From the NCBI GenBank assembly GCA_014898415.1, contig RCTD01000028.1, forward strand, positions 124,001 through 188,000: a stretch of DNA of 64,000 nucleotides. The letters are read 5' to 3'. The notes under the pieces are model-generated. The model saw only the letters and a program-made list of their open reading frames with translations. It ran no database searches and was not told where the DNA came from. The first letter of the stretch is position 1, and each line of letters begins with the position of its first letter. Origin of the DNA: Stromatinia cepivora (Eukaryota > Ascomycota > Leotiomycetes > Helotiales > Sclerotiniaceae). The position numbers were made by a program, and so were the translations under genes. Shown one piece after another: positions 1-12,463 of the stretch.

Positions 1-1235
1 CGGTCGGTCATCCGTGGAAAAGGCATCCATTAAAGTCTTCATGGGCAGCGTTCCAAATTTATTGTAGGGTTGATTGGGGTAGTATTACAATTCATTAGAA
101 CTATTACGGGGTTGATAGGAATAAGAAGATGAGGTGAGGTGTGTATCCAGTTGCGGGCTAGTGTCGGCTTCCCTTCTAGCCTTCCACTACCGTCACCTGC
201 TCACTACTAACCATATACGAATAACACAATATAGAAATTATATTCTATTCGGAGCGTCATAAATATTGAATCCACTTTAGAACAATTAAATCAATGGTAT
301 CGGTCACGCATTTCCCTGCAGGAGAGCACAAACAATTGAGGAAGTTTGTGCTTTGAAGACCCACAAGTTAAAATCAGTAGCCACAACAAACAGCAATAGA
401 TGATTTTAACAAACGAAAGGTATATTTCTCGAACTGGTATACACGAAGCTAGTAAATAATACCGGAGAGAAGTATACGGAAGAGATGGAATCTTAGGAAT
501 TGGATGTACCGATTTGTGGATATGAAAAAGGGAAGATATCACTTAATATCAGACAAATCATCATGTCCTTCAATTTTGAATCGAACATCATAAGTAAAAG
601 CGTATATTGATGTTCTTAGCTAAGAATTCAAAATATATACGGCCATCATTCTCGTTACCATCACGCGGTCCCGCAGGGAGCTTTACAGGATAAAATTGCG
701 CACTCTCTCAATTAGAGTTGTACCCTTAATTTGTCTCTGACTGGCTATTGGCTGGTCAAACTCTAGTATGAACTTTTATCGCTGAAGGACGCGTTTCAAT
801 TCCTTGCTACCAATCTCAGTGATTCCCGATCTTGTACTGTCGCAGTGAGCGAAGCAATGATTAAAATATTTCAATTTTGCCGAAGATCGAATTCAATTTT
901 CGACCACAGCTTTCTTTCATATTGAGAGCTTCGATACTGGCATGAGACTCCGAGTAAGGGAGTTATCTTGTAATCAAATAAGAACACCCAATTACAGGTT
1001 TTATTTCAGATGCTTTATCAACATTGCGGTGTTTGATATGCACATCAGATTCAGGAGGACCAAATGTTGGAATAAAGATATTAAAGTCGTCTCAGGATGA
1101 CGTTACATCTAGTGTTCTCGTCGCTCGCGTAAGAAAGGGTGAGACGGAATCTTTAACATCCCAGTATATCAGAAGAGACTCGAGAGATGTAATTTCCATT
1201 GTTTTCTGCAAGGACCTAAGAATTGAATTTGACTC
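1..1235. other. Intergenic, no supported gene
   Basis: Only short open frames without recognisable domains or a convincing splice structure are present on either strand. I see no RNA gene or clear repeat here. Confidence 0.5.
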
Positions 1236-2215
1236 TTGATCGTCATTAACAAAGGGATAATTCTATTAATTCTTTTTCTTTCTCTGACCAAGAGCGAGGC
1301 AATTCTCACACATGAGCCCCAAATTCCAGCACCTATTTCTAGCGTATCACTACAATTGGAAGCTCACCAAACAACTTCGTTTTCTTCGATATGCAGCTAT
1401 TCCAATGGAAATTTTGATATTCCTCGAACAGCTGAGCCCGGATATGCTTGTCGCGAAGACACTATCAGTTTGTGGGGCTTTTGTCATAACACTATCGTCG
1501 ATACCACCGATTGTGCATTTCTTGGCGATTGTGTCTATATTGGAACTTTATCTACCGGCTACAGGGGATCTAGTCTAGCATCAACTATTTGGTATGTTCA
1601 TTGTTTGAAAACCATTGGATAAATAGCCTGCCGCTTGAAGACTGATTCCCCGTAGTTCGAATACGCAGCCTTATTGCTCATCAGCTTTGTTGGTTTCCGA
1701 AGAACAAAAATGCACATATCTTACACGCGCGAAAACACGCACTTCCTAATTGTAACTGGCTGGTTCAACAACAAAATCTGGGTTATTGGTGGCTTCGACT
1801 TCGAGATCATCGACGGCACAAACTTCGGGTTCACAAGTACCAATGACTCAATATCATTCCACAACTGTTACTGCAATATCCTCGTCGGCTCCTCCTGCCC
1901 AATCCACTAGTACGGAAGCTTCATCAAATAATGTTGGACCTGGAGCAATAGTTGGGGGAGTTCTTGGAGGCCTTGCCCTCATTTTTCTTATTGTTATTCC
2001 CCTGATCTTCTAAGCGATATTAACCATTTAATTCACTCAAAGATACCAAGTAAAGACACAATTTGGGAGTCTGTAGCGCTTGCGGAGCCTGTTTCAGGTA
2101 ACAGTGGGATGCACGAAATCTATGATAATAGCAAAGAGGCTAAGGAGCTTGACTATGCCTGCTTCGGCGTTAAAGCGAAACTCGGGATCGAATGGGACAA
2201 TGACAACGTGTGCCA
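1236..2215 (+). pseudogene. Decayed cell-surface glycoprotein gene (Cys-rich ectodomain, Ser/Thr stalk, single TM)
   Basis: Fragments of one membrane glycoprotein lie in order but in several frames. A hydrophobic N-terminal signal-like segment (about 1236-1305) is followed by a Cys-rich ectodomain containing ICSYSNGN, PGYACR, LWGFC and ATDC-like TTDC motifs (to about 1600). A YCSSALL block in another frame follows (about 1665-1735), then a Ser/Thr-rich stalk and the transmembrane segment GAIVGGVLGGLALIFLIVIP (1786-2010). A TAA stop directly follows the membrane segment. A cytoplasmic-tail-like acidic stretch (GNSGMHEIYDNSKEAKELD) continues at about 2096-2160 in another frame. No ATG precedes the signal segment; the frame opens at a TTG right after a stop. 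This order resembles a family I associate with Leotiomycete genomes, though that is memory only. Missing start, frame changes and an early stop suggest a dead gene; unrecognised introns are the alternative. Confidence 0.5.
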
Positions 2216-4058
2216 CTGCTGTTGAATTGGATATAGCGCCTTGACTCATTCGAATCTCTCACATTTGCGACAGAGTTTCTAGTATTTTCGGTGAACATTT
2301 CTCTATTGACATCATTAACTAAGCGAACTCGTCCAATATTCACTCTGAATCCTTATTTTTAGAAAGTTTTGTTGCACGTCTGAACAACCTGAAGTACAGG
2401 CCCGTAGGCCTGTAATCCAGGGCCACTGATGTTTAGTGCACCATCCATATATATACGAGTAATTGTAAAGTAGTTTCTGGCAAGCAAGATAGGATAGGCG
2501 GTTCGCCTATTCCGGGCACCGTTCGAGGACAAGTAACCGTAGCTTTGCGGTTAACCAATTCCGGAAAATGGGTATTTTCTTGACTTGCAAGAGTCTCATA
2601 TCCCATTTTATGGGCAGAGTGAGAATGGATTGGTAGTGGCTTTCCTCCATCATCATTCATGGTGATACCCCGCACTTGCTGTGGTTTATCACCTTTTCTT
2701 CCAAAAATTAATGGGCAATATTGACAGCCTGACACGAAAATAAGATCAAACTAAGAAATCAATCCATATTCTGAAACCCAGTATGAGGCTTCACCTGCAA
2801 TCTTGCTGGATACTTCTCTCTTGCTGGGTTACATATTGATTCACGATGCACCCCTCCTGTATTCGGCTGAAATTACCTCGGAATTACTTTGAGTGAGAAC
2901 CAAATTGTGTATAGGGAAAAATCATCATAATTTTGGGTCGTGATATCGAGATAATCAATGAACAAAAGTTTCCAGTACATTACTCGTAGTGCAGTTATAC
3001 AACTAGTCGTACAATCGGCTATGCTGATACTATCCCAGGGGTAGAACAAGGCGATTTGAAATACTCCAAGCAACCGGATCTCAAAGGGTATCGAAGTGCT
3101 GTGTGGCCTTGCTGGATAGGGTATTGATGGACAATAGAACTAAATTGAAATGCAACCAGTCTTAAATACAGATACTTTCTGTGTTGGAGCCCTTCGCAAA
3201 ATCCTCAGGTTGCAAATTACGTACTTATCTGCTTTCGTGGATTTTATTGGACGAAAACTCAGACTTTAGTTACACATGATCAAATTGATTTTGTCCATCA
3301 TCGAAAATCCCCAAGACCGCAGGCAAATAAATTCTTTCTCAAATTCTCAAGATCCACAAGAGAACTTTTTGGCTGCAGCATCGCGATTAGTAGATTCTAA
3401 GCCCATTCATGTTGCATACAAATATATTATGAGAGTATCCACCATGCGTCTACAAGACATAATCCCTTCTAGCTAACCTTTATGGCACATGTCGATGTTT
3501 CAAACTCTATATCGACCTCAGGCAATGAGGGCCGATTCCAAGCAAACGCAAGTCTTCGTTTGCTCGCATCGTTTTCTTAAAATCAAAGTATTTTTGATTA
3601 TCGAGACATTTACAGGTAATGGGAAGGGGCGGTGCATGCATGATGTTAACTTGGCCAATTCCTGCAAGTGGCATTGACAAGTAGTTTTGCTCTAATGTCA
3701 TTCAGATTGCGCAAAGAAGCCAAAATTGGAAGTCGGCTTCATCTAATTCCTTCTCTCGGTCAAAGTTGTTCTGACATGGAAATGAATTGACGTAATCGCC
3801 CGATGGACTTTTGCGGATTCTGACATGATGGAAGTCGTGATACACCATATATTCGCTCATTTATCATGACTAGGCAAGCTGAAGGTATTGTGGTTACCCG
3901 ATTCGGAGTCACTGTTTCCCAATTTGGATTGTTTTTCGAGGAATTTATTTCGAAGAAAACAATTTTATCTACTTGAACATTTTTCGAACTCAACTACAAA
4001 ACAAAGCAATTTACATTCATGGTCTTCTCCTCCATTTTCATCGCTCAATCCTCTCATT
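2216..4058. other. Intergenic, no supported gene
   Basis: Short frames on both strands show no family signature. The last part probably holds the promoter and 5' leader of the transporter gene at 4059; its reading frame extends upstream to an in-frame ATG at 3888, but that extension is not transporter-like. Confidence 0.5.
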
Positions 4059-5515
4059 ATGGCTTCCAGTCTCACAGTATCCCTCGTGGCAGCTTTCCAA
4101 GCAAGTATGGCGGTACTCCTAGTGATATTCTACGGTGCACTATCAGTGTACATGAAACTTCTCGATAGCCGGTCTGCCAAAATGATGTCCAAAATCTCCG
4201 TCAAATTCTTTCTACCTGCATTGGAATTTGTTAAGATTGGCAGAGAATTGCATGCTGGCGGAGGTCATCGTTATAACGTCATTCTGGTGTGGGCATGCTT
4301 AACACATATGATTTCATTTTTGCTCGGTGCAGGCGCTCATTTCATCTTTGGGATGCCGGATTGGATTACTGCAACTATCATGTTCAATAATACGACGAGT
4401 TATCCATTGATGTTGATTCAAGCTTTAGATCAAACAGGTCTTTTGAACCCTTTAATTCTAGCGGATGGTGGAACGGGATATAATCCTGTCGAACAGGCAA
4501 AGTCATATTTTCTTGTTTATTCCGTTCTTTCAAGCTGTCTGACATTTGCCATCGGTCCTCGTATGATGGATACAGAATTCGCAATTGATCCGCCTGAGGA
4601 AGAAGATCTTTTATCTGCACTCGCACAGGTACAACAGGATAGGGAGGGCGAAAGTGAAGAAGAGAGTGAAGGATTGCATTTCCCTACCGAACACACTAAT
4701 CTTCTGTCTCCTCGTCATAGGCCAGCAATTTCAAGCAGATCTAACTCTTTCTTCCCATCCAGACGGGCTTCTTTGACATCATCCCCTACGCGAGACACAA
4801 ATCGAGCTATCGTATATGAGAGACGTCCCTCTTCTATTGTTAGCAGACGACGCTGGTTTGAACTTAGTGATCGAGTTCGATGGTGGTTACTCTTCTTTTA
4901 CGACTTCTTAAACGCACCTCTACTTGGTGCCGTGGCCGGTGCAATCGTTGGTCTATCACCTGTTCTTCATCGTTCATTCTTCAACGAAACAGTCGATGGA
5001 GGAATCTTTACAGCGTGGCTCACTGCATCATTGGAGAATATTGGTATCCTTTTCGTCTCCTTACCTGTTGTTGGTGCAGGAGTTTCACTCTACTCAGCCG
5101 TTACCAAAACCGGCGAGAAAGGCAAAGGTAAACAACCGGCGGGTACACCCTGGTTCACGACTTTATATGTTCTCTTTGTACGATTTGCAGTCTGGCCAGT
5201 TATCTCAACGGGAATCATTTACTATCTAGCGAAAAACACGGATTGGGTTGGAGAAGATCCAATGCTATGGTTCTCGATGATGTTCATGCCATTGGGTCCT
5301 TCGGCTGTAAAACTCATCACAATGGTGGAGGTTAGTGATGCCAGTGAGGAAGATCAACATAAGGTTGCTAAATTGCTTGCTGTAAGTGGTTTTGTTGTTT
5401 ACGCTATGAAGATGACAACCTGCTAACTTCGAAATAGATTTCATATGCTGTGTCCCCAGTTATGTGCTTTGCTGTCGTAGGAAGTTTAAATGCATGTCAA
5501 GCAGCAAAAAGTTAA
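4059..5515 (+). CDS. PIN-like auxin efflux carrier family membrane transporter
   Basis: Predicted multi-pass transporter of the auxin efflux carrier/ECM3-like family, 466 aa from two exons (4059-5381, 5438-5515). The intron has GTAAGT, a TGCTAAC branch site and TAG, and its removal adds the tail ISYAVSPVMCFAVVGSLNA, completing the last membrane span. The first half carries hydrophobic helices and the family-typical stretch around MFNNTTSYPLMLIQAL. A hydrophilic Ser/Arg/Glu-rich loop (about residues 170-270, with RSNSFF and RRASL, candidate kinase sites) separates this from a second block of about five helices. I chose the ATG at 4059 rather than the in-frame one at 3888, because the upstream 57 residues are not conserved-looking and the hydrophobic N-terminus begins right after 4059. 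Fungal members are thought to sit in the ER or plasma membrane; the substrate cannot be told from sequence. Confidence 0.9.
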
Positions 5516-6636
5516 ATGTTTTATATCATGATCATGTCTCATGTATAGAAAACCAGCAGAAGCAACGAGAGATTCTTGGAATTTTGTAAGAAGTTAAAAA
5601 TATTGTTTAATTGTGTGGAATATGGAGTTTATGTGTTGTCACGAGTAGCATGGGCATATGAAATAGGAGGTTAGCTACGCACATGAAGCTGTATGTATAT
5701 CATCATCAGGTTTCGGTCCTTGGTATCATGATCAATTAAATTCTGCTTTTCTATATTGTTCCATCTTCCTCAATTCCTCAGCCCATATGATTTCACATGC
5801 GTGAATAACTGAATAACTACTAGGTACACAGCCTCAAAAGGGCTGAGTTGGTACTCACACTCACACTCACACTCACACTCACACTCACACTGCATGCATA
5901 ACACCCCGAAAAATAAAAAAAAGTTTATCATTTATTCTTATCCAAGCGAATTCTTCTTATCCAAAGCGAATATCCATAGTCCTATATACCCCCTTAAGGC
6001 CTGAAACGTGACCCGGATGATGTTTCAGATTATGTTGTTGATGCCTGATGGCCATACGATGACCATAGAATGGGATCGTGAAGTTTGGTTTGGGGGGATT
6101 GTGTAACGATTGATTGAGGCTATGAGGGGATCCGAAGGGGGTTTTGTGCGTTGTTCGTTATTTTTGTTTGTTTGTTATTTTGTTTTTTGGGTGGGGGAGG
6201 GGAGGGATGGAGGGGTGGAGGGGTGGAGGGATTGGGTATTTTAGTAGCGAGATGTTTCGCTGGTTTTGAGGGAGGAGGTTATACTGGTGAGTGAGAGTGT
6301 TATATAAAATATATATATCAAGTTTTCAAATCAAATCAAAGTATAAAGGGTCGATTAATTTATAATCTCTTCAATACACTCTATTTATACAGCATATTCA
6401 TATCCCCCCCCCCCGCGACTCCCAAAAGGAAAAGAAAGGAAAGGAAAGGAAAGATAGCTCCAATTGAAATCTGGAATATCTGGCAAACACCCAATATCAA
6501 ATATCCCACACATTTCCAATGGGAAATCGACACCTCATCCCCCGTCCCCGATTCCTGCCTCCGCACCATCAGTAATCCCTCCTCCCGCAATAATCTGCTC
6601 AAGAACCTCGAATTCGCATTACCATGCGAAGCGACA
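5516..6636. other. Intergenic with simple repeats
   Basis: No gene is supported. The stretch holds a hexanucleotide repeat at 5853-5891, a G-rich tract at about 6190-6235 with repeats of GGAGGGGT type, a poly-C run near 6404-6414 and a GAAAGGAAAG purine tract near 6428-6455. Confidence 0.5.
5853..5891. repeat. (ACTCAC)n microsatellite
   Basis: About 6.5 perfect tandem copies of the hexamer ACTCAC in the region downstream of the transporter gene. It resembles no known functional element; length polymorphism is likely. Confidence 0.9.
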
Positions 6637-7435
6637 ATGTATCTAGAGAAACTCGCTGCGCAATCTCTCTGCACCTTTTGTGCCAGTAGGGACGATCGAC
6701 GCAATGTATTATTCGTAGCGTGGAAATTGAAGTTGAATGAGGTGTTGAGTTTGCGGTTGAGGTTTTTTGCGGATCAAGAGATGGAGTTGTTGGATATGCA
6801 GGAGATGAGGGGGAGGGAGGGGGTGTTGGTGGAGAGGGTGCAAATGGCGGAAGTGAAGTATGAGGTGGAGGTTAGGGGATATGAGGTTTCGAAGAGGACG
6901 ATTCAGAATCTGTTGGGGAAAGTGAAGCAGGCTGATTTGAAATATGAGGGGGAGGTACAGAAACATGGGGTTTCGAAAAGCACGATCCAGGAATTACTTG
7001 TGAAATTAGAAATGAAGGATACTAAGCTATCGAATCAATCTGTCAAATTCCATGAGAAAACTCTAAGGCTCTCTGAAGAAATCCATAGCTTAAAGGAGGA
7101 AAATCAACGACTGAGAGACCAACGAGCATTAATGCAGCAGTTATGGCAAAGGAGATATAAGTATCACAACCAAAAAATCAACTCCTTAAATACGGTTGTG
7201 AAAATATTCGTGACAGTGCAGCAGAAATTGACGGATCAATAGGCCGCATCCGATACAGCTATGGATTTAGGATTTAAGGGCTACCTTCTTGGTTCTGCTC
7301 CTGGGGTTCAGGAAGGAGTTACGAATGGGGCTTTTCCTCCTGGATCCGGTTCGGATTCGAGTGATGGAATGGCCGAAACACCGCAGGCGAAAAAGAGGGA
7401 GTTCCAGCCTACGGTGGAGGATTCGGAAGATTGCT
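6637..7435 (+). CDS. Coiled-coil protein of unknown function, probably two exons
   Basis: An uninterrupted frame from 6637 to a TAG at 7240-7242 encodes a Lys/Glu-rich coiled coil. It contains two adjacent 28-residue units (residues 68-95 and 96-123), each with the pattern LKYE(G/V)EV...VSK(S/R)TIQ(E/N)LL; 28 residues equal four heptads. After the TAG the same frame stays open to TGA at 7433-7435 and reads a Gly/Ser/Pro-rich then acidic tail (FPPGSGSDSSDGMAETP, REFQPTVEDSEDC). Removing a 45-nt segment 7198-7242 (GTGAAA...TTGAC...TAG) deletes the stop and keeps the frame, giving about 250 aa. That intron is short with a weak donor, so a natural end at 7242 (201 aa) is possible. N-terminal Cys residues (LCTFCASRDD) may reflect a small motif. 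Function unknown. Confidence 0.6.
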
Positions 7436-9740
7436 GAGGAGATGGCTTGGAGTTCAATCCACGTCGATTTCGACACCTTTCGCTATCGATGTTCTAGTGC
7501 AGTCTATGCGATCCTTACAATTTCTCGGTCCACTTGGACAATACAATATCTCGAGTGAGTTGTTTCCCAGAACAAATGAGCCCATCTTACATTACTCGGA
7601 AATGTACACCTTGTGTATAAGATATTTCTTATCGAGTATCTAGCCATCACTTCAGCTGATATCAGTTTTCTTCGTGTTTTGGTGTTGGAAAGCGATGGTC
7701 GGTCTACTGATGCGAATATGTTTCCTTCTTGTAATGGAATTTTTTATTTTCTTGATGTAATTGGTTTATCTCTTTCATTTTCATATATCATCTTGTCAAT
7801 AATCGTCGACTACTTATCTGGTAGTGTACATTGCTTTTTGGAGAGGGTTTCCTAGCGTTGAACTGGAATTTCTGGTACTTTCAGATCATTGGATATTTTT
7901 CTTTTCTTAACTCACTAGACAGCATTCTCCTTTTATATCATCGTTCACCAAAAAAGAAAAAAAAAAGATCCTAAGGATCGTCCATACGATTTTCCAATAG
8001 AACAAACAGTACATAGGCCAGACAAAAAATGGAACAGCATCCTAAAGCACTATCTTCTTCGAAATGTCCCTTTTTTATATTGACTGAACTGCCGGGCTAT
8101 ACCACGATTCCTCAAAAGATCCCATTTTTACTGATGTCCTACAGCCAGCAAATGAGGAGCGGCCAGGGCTTTCAATACTTCGATCTATAATCGGACAATT
8201 ATGATTGATTTTTGCATCGAATCTAGACATGGCCTGTAGTGTGTGATTATGCAAAGCTTGAGCTTAGACCAAATTGATTCGCAACTAATTGGCTGGCAAA
8301 TCTCAAATCTCTCCCCGCATTTTCGTTCCAATAAATCATAATTGCCGGCAAATCGTGAGAGGGATCGAGTTTCCGGATCAGATTGTCAGCCCTCAAAATA
8401 AATAGTGACTATTGACGCGGGGTAAGACGTGATATCTTGCGGAACTTCCCAGCTCTTTTCGTGAAGGCAACGCCATAGGCTGTTTCTTGAGCTTGCAAGC
8501 TAATTTTATCGTGACCGTAGATTTAGAAGAAGGCGAGTCGAGGTTAAGAAATCGTCCCGTTCTGAGCTCTAGGATAAAGCACTCGTAGCCGGCTTTGAGT
8601 AATGATGACCTTTTTTGGGTATTGGAACTGAGAGTGGGGATTCTGTTAACAAATTAAAGTATGATTATTTAAGTGGGCATAGGAATTCTTATCTCCCAAG
8701 CTATCGTCAGAGCACACTCACAGCGCTGTTTGGTTGAGCTAGTCTAGCTTATATGAATGACTCGGTGCTAGAAGCAAGTTGATATCAACGTAGCATGAGG
8801 AGTTTTACATGGATATGAGCATGACACAAGACGCTTAAGCAATGGGAGAGTAGTCAAGTAAGAAGCCCCCCTGGCATGTCTCGAGGAAGGGGTGCCGCCG
8901 ATGGAACCCTGAACTTGACGTTAACTCTTAACTTTTTATAGCTTATAGCTCGAACGGAGCTCATGCAATGGTTCCGATAGTTCTATTCCTAGACTACTTA
9001 TCTTTATGGTGCACTCAAGTCCGCTTGATTGGGCTAGGATGCCTGTACTGATAGTCTCAAGATTCATGCAAAGATACCTTTTGAGGCCCTCCAAGAACTT
9101 TCTTCTTGTACGTGGATCACTTGGCATGAAAGTATAACCGATTTTTTAGGTTTAGCTTCGGAAACAAAGAGATATGCAGACAGAGAACATTCAAGGCGGC
9201 TCAAGCTTGAGTTAGTGTCAGGTCATGTGGATGCTTGTATCACGTGTAAAAAAGAGGAACACAAAGCAGCGCTTTCTTTCCATGTAAGGTCGGACAGACA
9301 AAACGGATCGCCGAGAAATGGTAAGTGATCATACCAGTATAGTTAAGATCATTGAATTGAAACGACCTTGATGACTTCATCTCGATTTAATTCCTTTGGA
9401 GAACACTTTTCAGGACAAAGTATCATACTTTCAAAAAATGATTGGGTGGTTGTAAACAGCCTTTATACCACGAGAAAACGAGGAATCGAAGCTTGCATTC
9501 CAGAAATGGAAGCTATGCTTATCGATTTGAGTTCATGCAATCAGGAACCCAGAGAATAATTTTTGCTCGTACACAGTTGAACTTGGATGGCTTCTAAGTG
9601 GATTAATTGAGTCGTCACAACTCTCGCTTCGCCTCGAAAAATGGCAATCATTGACGGATTCTAGCATTGATCTTCTTGAGGGTCTTTTGATGATCATGAA
9701 GATCGCACAGAATAAGTCGATCGATAATTTGATATATACA

Positions 9741-9771
<31 letters not shown>

Positions 9772-11617
9772 TATGAATTAAGGGGTTGGGCTTCCATTGT
9801 TGTTCGTTTTAACAAATTGGGATAAATGTGATGGCTCCTTTATATTTTCCTGCTCCTTTCTTTCAAGGTTTATAAAGAGTTCATAAAATTGTCGATCATT
9901 CGTCATCCCTCCCACACATCTTTTTGATGATGACGGGTTTGAGAGCACAACCAAAATTGAGAAGAAAGCTTAATACATCATCCATGGAAAACCATATGAA
10001 AGTACAGAGTTAGGTATGAATATTCTCATCGATTAGCATAGGAAACCACCAAATGCATGCAAGATTATCTCGACTTGGTGTGAAAATGTTTTCCTGAACC
10101 ACTCAAATTGGGGAAGGCTCCACCAAAATATGTTGTAATTTTTGAAATGATACCATGCAGCAGATGTGGACTATGGAACCAATCATAAAAGAGATCGTAA
10201 AGTTAAAAGGGAACGATTCTTGCTAATTCTCGAATGAAGTCCAGATGTTGTGTAAGCTTGTCCAAGCTTGGAAAGTTTCGATGGGTTCTTTGTGGTTGTT
10301 AATCTCCAAACACCAACAAAACCAACGAATCAAAACCCAACTTTTTGATGAGTGAAGTGTAGGTTGATAGACCATCTGAGTAGAAACGCATAGAAAAAAA
10401 TAATATCCTTATGGTTTTCGGATGATGCCGCTGTGATAAAAGTGATAAAATCATGAGAGGTATACAGAATAAGTTCATATGAATGTTTTTCATACAAAGG
10501 TTCATACGATTAATCGTACCCGTACAATCACGCAATGGTACTTTTTTCGTTGGTAATCTTTACCTTCTTTACCTTCCTTACCTAGGCGTTTCACTCTCCA
10601 CTACTATATCGGCAGTTGAGTAATAATATGTGGAATGATTTCTTTGTGAATCAACATGATTTTGTAACCCTCTCTTTTTTCCCTTCCTATTAATCATCTG
10701 ATTATTCTTCCATCCATTTCAACAAAGTGTTACTAGCAAAAAAATCCGATAGATAATAATAAAGTATAATAAATAATAAGAACTTACAAAGAATATTTAG
10801 CAATTAATACATTTCTAGAGTCCGAGCTATTGCTTCTTAAAGGTTCCTTGTCAGAGAACGACGTCAGATACTAATTAGGAATGGTTTCATGTTTTAGTAT
10901 GATTTTGTTTGCGGGGAAAGCCTAAAGCCATTTGAAACTAGACATGGATCATACATGTAGCTATGTGGAGTGAATCACATTGGTCCCTGATCCCTCCCCT
11001 CTCCCCTCTTCTTTTACCTACTTATGAATCTTGTTATCTTTTCCCTCTTTCCTCTTTCCTCTTTCCTCTTTCCCACACCCAACTTAATTTAATCATACAT
11101 AACAACTCCAGCTTTTACTATACACTTTTCATTCCTCTCATAACCTTCATACCTTCCTTCTCTTCCTTTACCCTTTTAGAATTCTCTTTTTACAACCAAC
11201 TTCACCCATCCATTGTAGAATCTCAAATTTACATTTCCCCAAAATTCCAAACAACGAAAGACCAAGACCAAAGACTAAAGATCTTACCCCACACGCGATA
11301 AAAAAAGTTACCAATAGGTGACTTCACCGAAGATCCAAAAAGAACAAAGAACTCTTGGGAATAGCTCCGTCTGTACCGATTTGAAGTAGAACGAAATATC
11401 AATTTTCATAACGACAAAGGATCCTTCAACACCATACAAATCGAACATTTCACCTTCTACCCACTACTCCGAAGCTGAGAGAGCAGCTTACGGTCATCTT
11501 AAGAATCTCTCATTCAATATCCGTCAAGGCTCTGCAATCTCAACATCAACTATCACCGCCGTGATACTCGACCACCAATAAATTTCATACCTTTACAGCT
11601 CCAATCTAAACGCAGAC
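7436..11617. other. 4.2-kb gene desert plus 5' leader of the next gene
   Basis: I see no supported gene on either strand. It contains a (AT)13 run at 9741-9766 and, from about 10970 on, a pyrimidine-rich tract with four CCTCTTT units near 11044-11075, followed by about 500 nt that look like a long 5' leader of the gene starting at 11618. A 112-codon frame at 10963-11301 in that leader is Phe/Ser/Pro-rich and reads like translated pyrimidine tract. Confidence 0.5.
9741..9766. repeat. (AT)13 microsatellite
   Basis: A perfect AT dinucleotide run inside the gene desert, ending in GTACATATG. Confidence 0.9.
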
Positions 11618-12463
11618 ATGTCTTCAAACGGCAATAACGGTAGCACTACACCTCCCAACGAACCTTCTTCTAGACCTCGTCGTGGTTCCATTACTGCACA
11701 AACTTTCACCAACATCTTCCGATCAAATAGTACATCTGCCGGAGGTCCGGTCGGCCCATTCCCTGGTTCTATTAGCACAGCCGCAAATCAAGATCACAAG
11801 CGGCGAGTGTCAATCTCTACTCTCGGTTTATCAGGCGCATCCCCTTCGCAATCGTCAGCATTTCCTTTTGGTGGTCGGCGCGGTAGTGTATCGACCACGG
11901 CTTCCGAATCAATTGATGAAAGTGCGATTGATGATGAAGAGGGACCTGCCAGAAGTACACCAACCACACCTTTTACACGCCGTATGTCATTTGGTGCTCA
12001 AGCACTTCGAACTGTTCGTACAGGCAATGGTAGCCCTGGCTCAAATGGTAGAACATCTTCTTATACTACTTCTACATTACCCCCAATTCTAGCAGGTTCT
12101 CAAGGTGGTGGTAGAATAACCCCACCAAGAACTCAGTCTCAACAGGCAAGCACGCAATCAAAACCCAGAACTCCTTCTGACTTTGCTTCTGCTCGTCCAG
12201 GTGAAGGCGGTTTCAACTGGTCCGAGCAGCTTAGATCTCGTGCAGAGAGTCAAGTCTCTCAATCCCAACGTCCTGTCATCTCCACATCTCCCCCGAACAA
12301 TCAACGATTTCATGTGCCTATGCATGAGCGGGCTAAGAGCATTGGTGATGCGCCATCCCCTCCCACTTCCGCTATCCCTCCAGCTGCCCCACCGAAGCCC
12401 GCTCGAAAGCAGCCAGATGCCTTCCAAGAACGTATATTGAAGGGTGATTTCTACATGGATTGA
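11618..12463 (+). CDS. Ser/Pro-rich low-complexity protein with four RRxS sites
   Basis: Intronless 281-aa protein, mostly disordered: Ser, Pro, Gly, Thr and Gln dominate. Four basic phosphorylation-type motifs are spaced through the N-terminal half: RRGS (Ser24), KRRVS (Ser65), RRGS (Ser90) and RRMS (Ser124). Each fits the protein kinase A/AGC consensus R-R-x-S. The C-terminus is more ordered-looking, with RFHVPMHERAKSIGDAPSPP, a Pro-rich linker and an ending FQERILKGDFYMD that I believe is conserved in filamentous fungi, though I cannot name the family. There are no membrane segments or catalytic motifs. A long pyrimidine-rich leader precedes the gene. It is probably a cytosolic phosphoprotein in cAMP/PKA-type signalling, but that is inference from motifs only. 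Confidence 0.75.
   Translation: MSSNGNNGSTTPPNEPSSRPRRGSITAQTFTNIFRSNSTSAGGPVGPFPGSISTAANQDHKRRVSISTLGLSGASPSQSSAFPFGGRRGSVSTTASESIDESAIDDEEGPARSTPTTPFTRRMSFGAQALRTVRTGNGSPGSNGRTSSYTTSTLPPILAGSQGGGRITPPRTQSQQASTQSKPRTPSDFASARPGEGGFNWSEQLRSRAESQVSQSQRPVISTSPPNNQRFHVPMHERAKSIGDAPSPPTSAIPPAAPPKPARKQPDAFQERILKGDFYMD

Noticed and set aside
6381..6704. 107-codon minus-strand frame with a hydrophobic stretch
   Set aside because: It overlaps the start of the coiled-coil gene and includes translated simple repeats.
10963..11301. 112-codon frame upstream of the Ser-rich gene
   Set aside because: It is Phe/Ser/Pro-rich and follows the pyrimidine tract; it looks like leader sequence, although an upstream-ORF role cannot be excluded.
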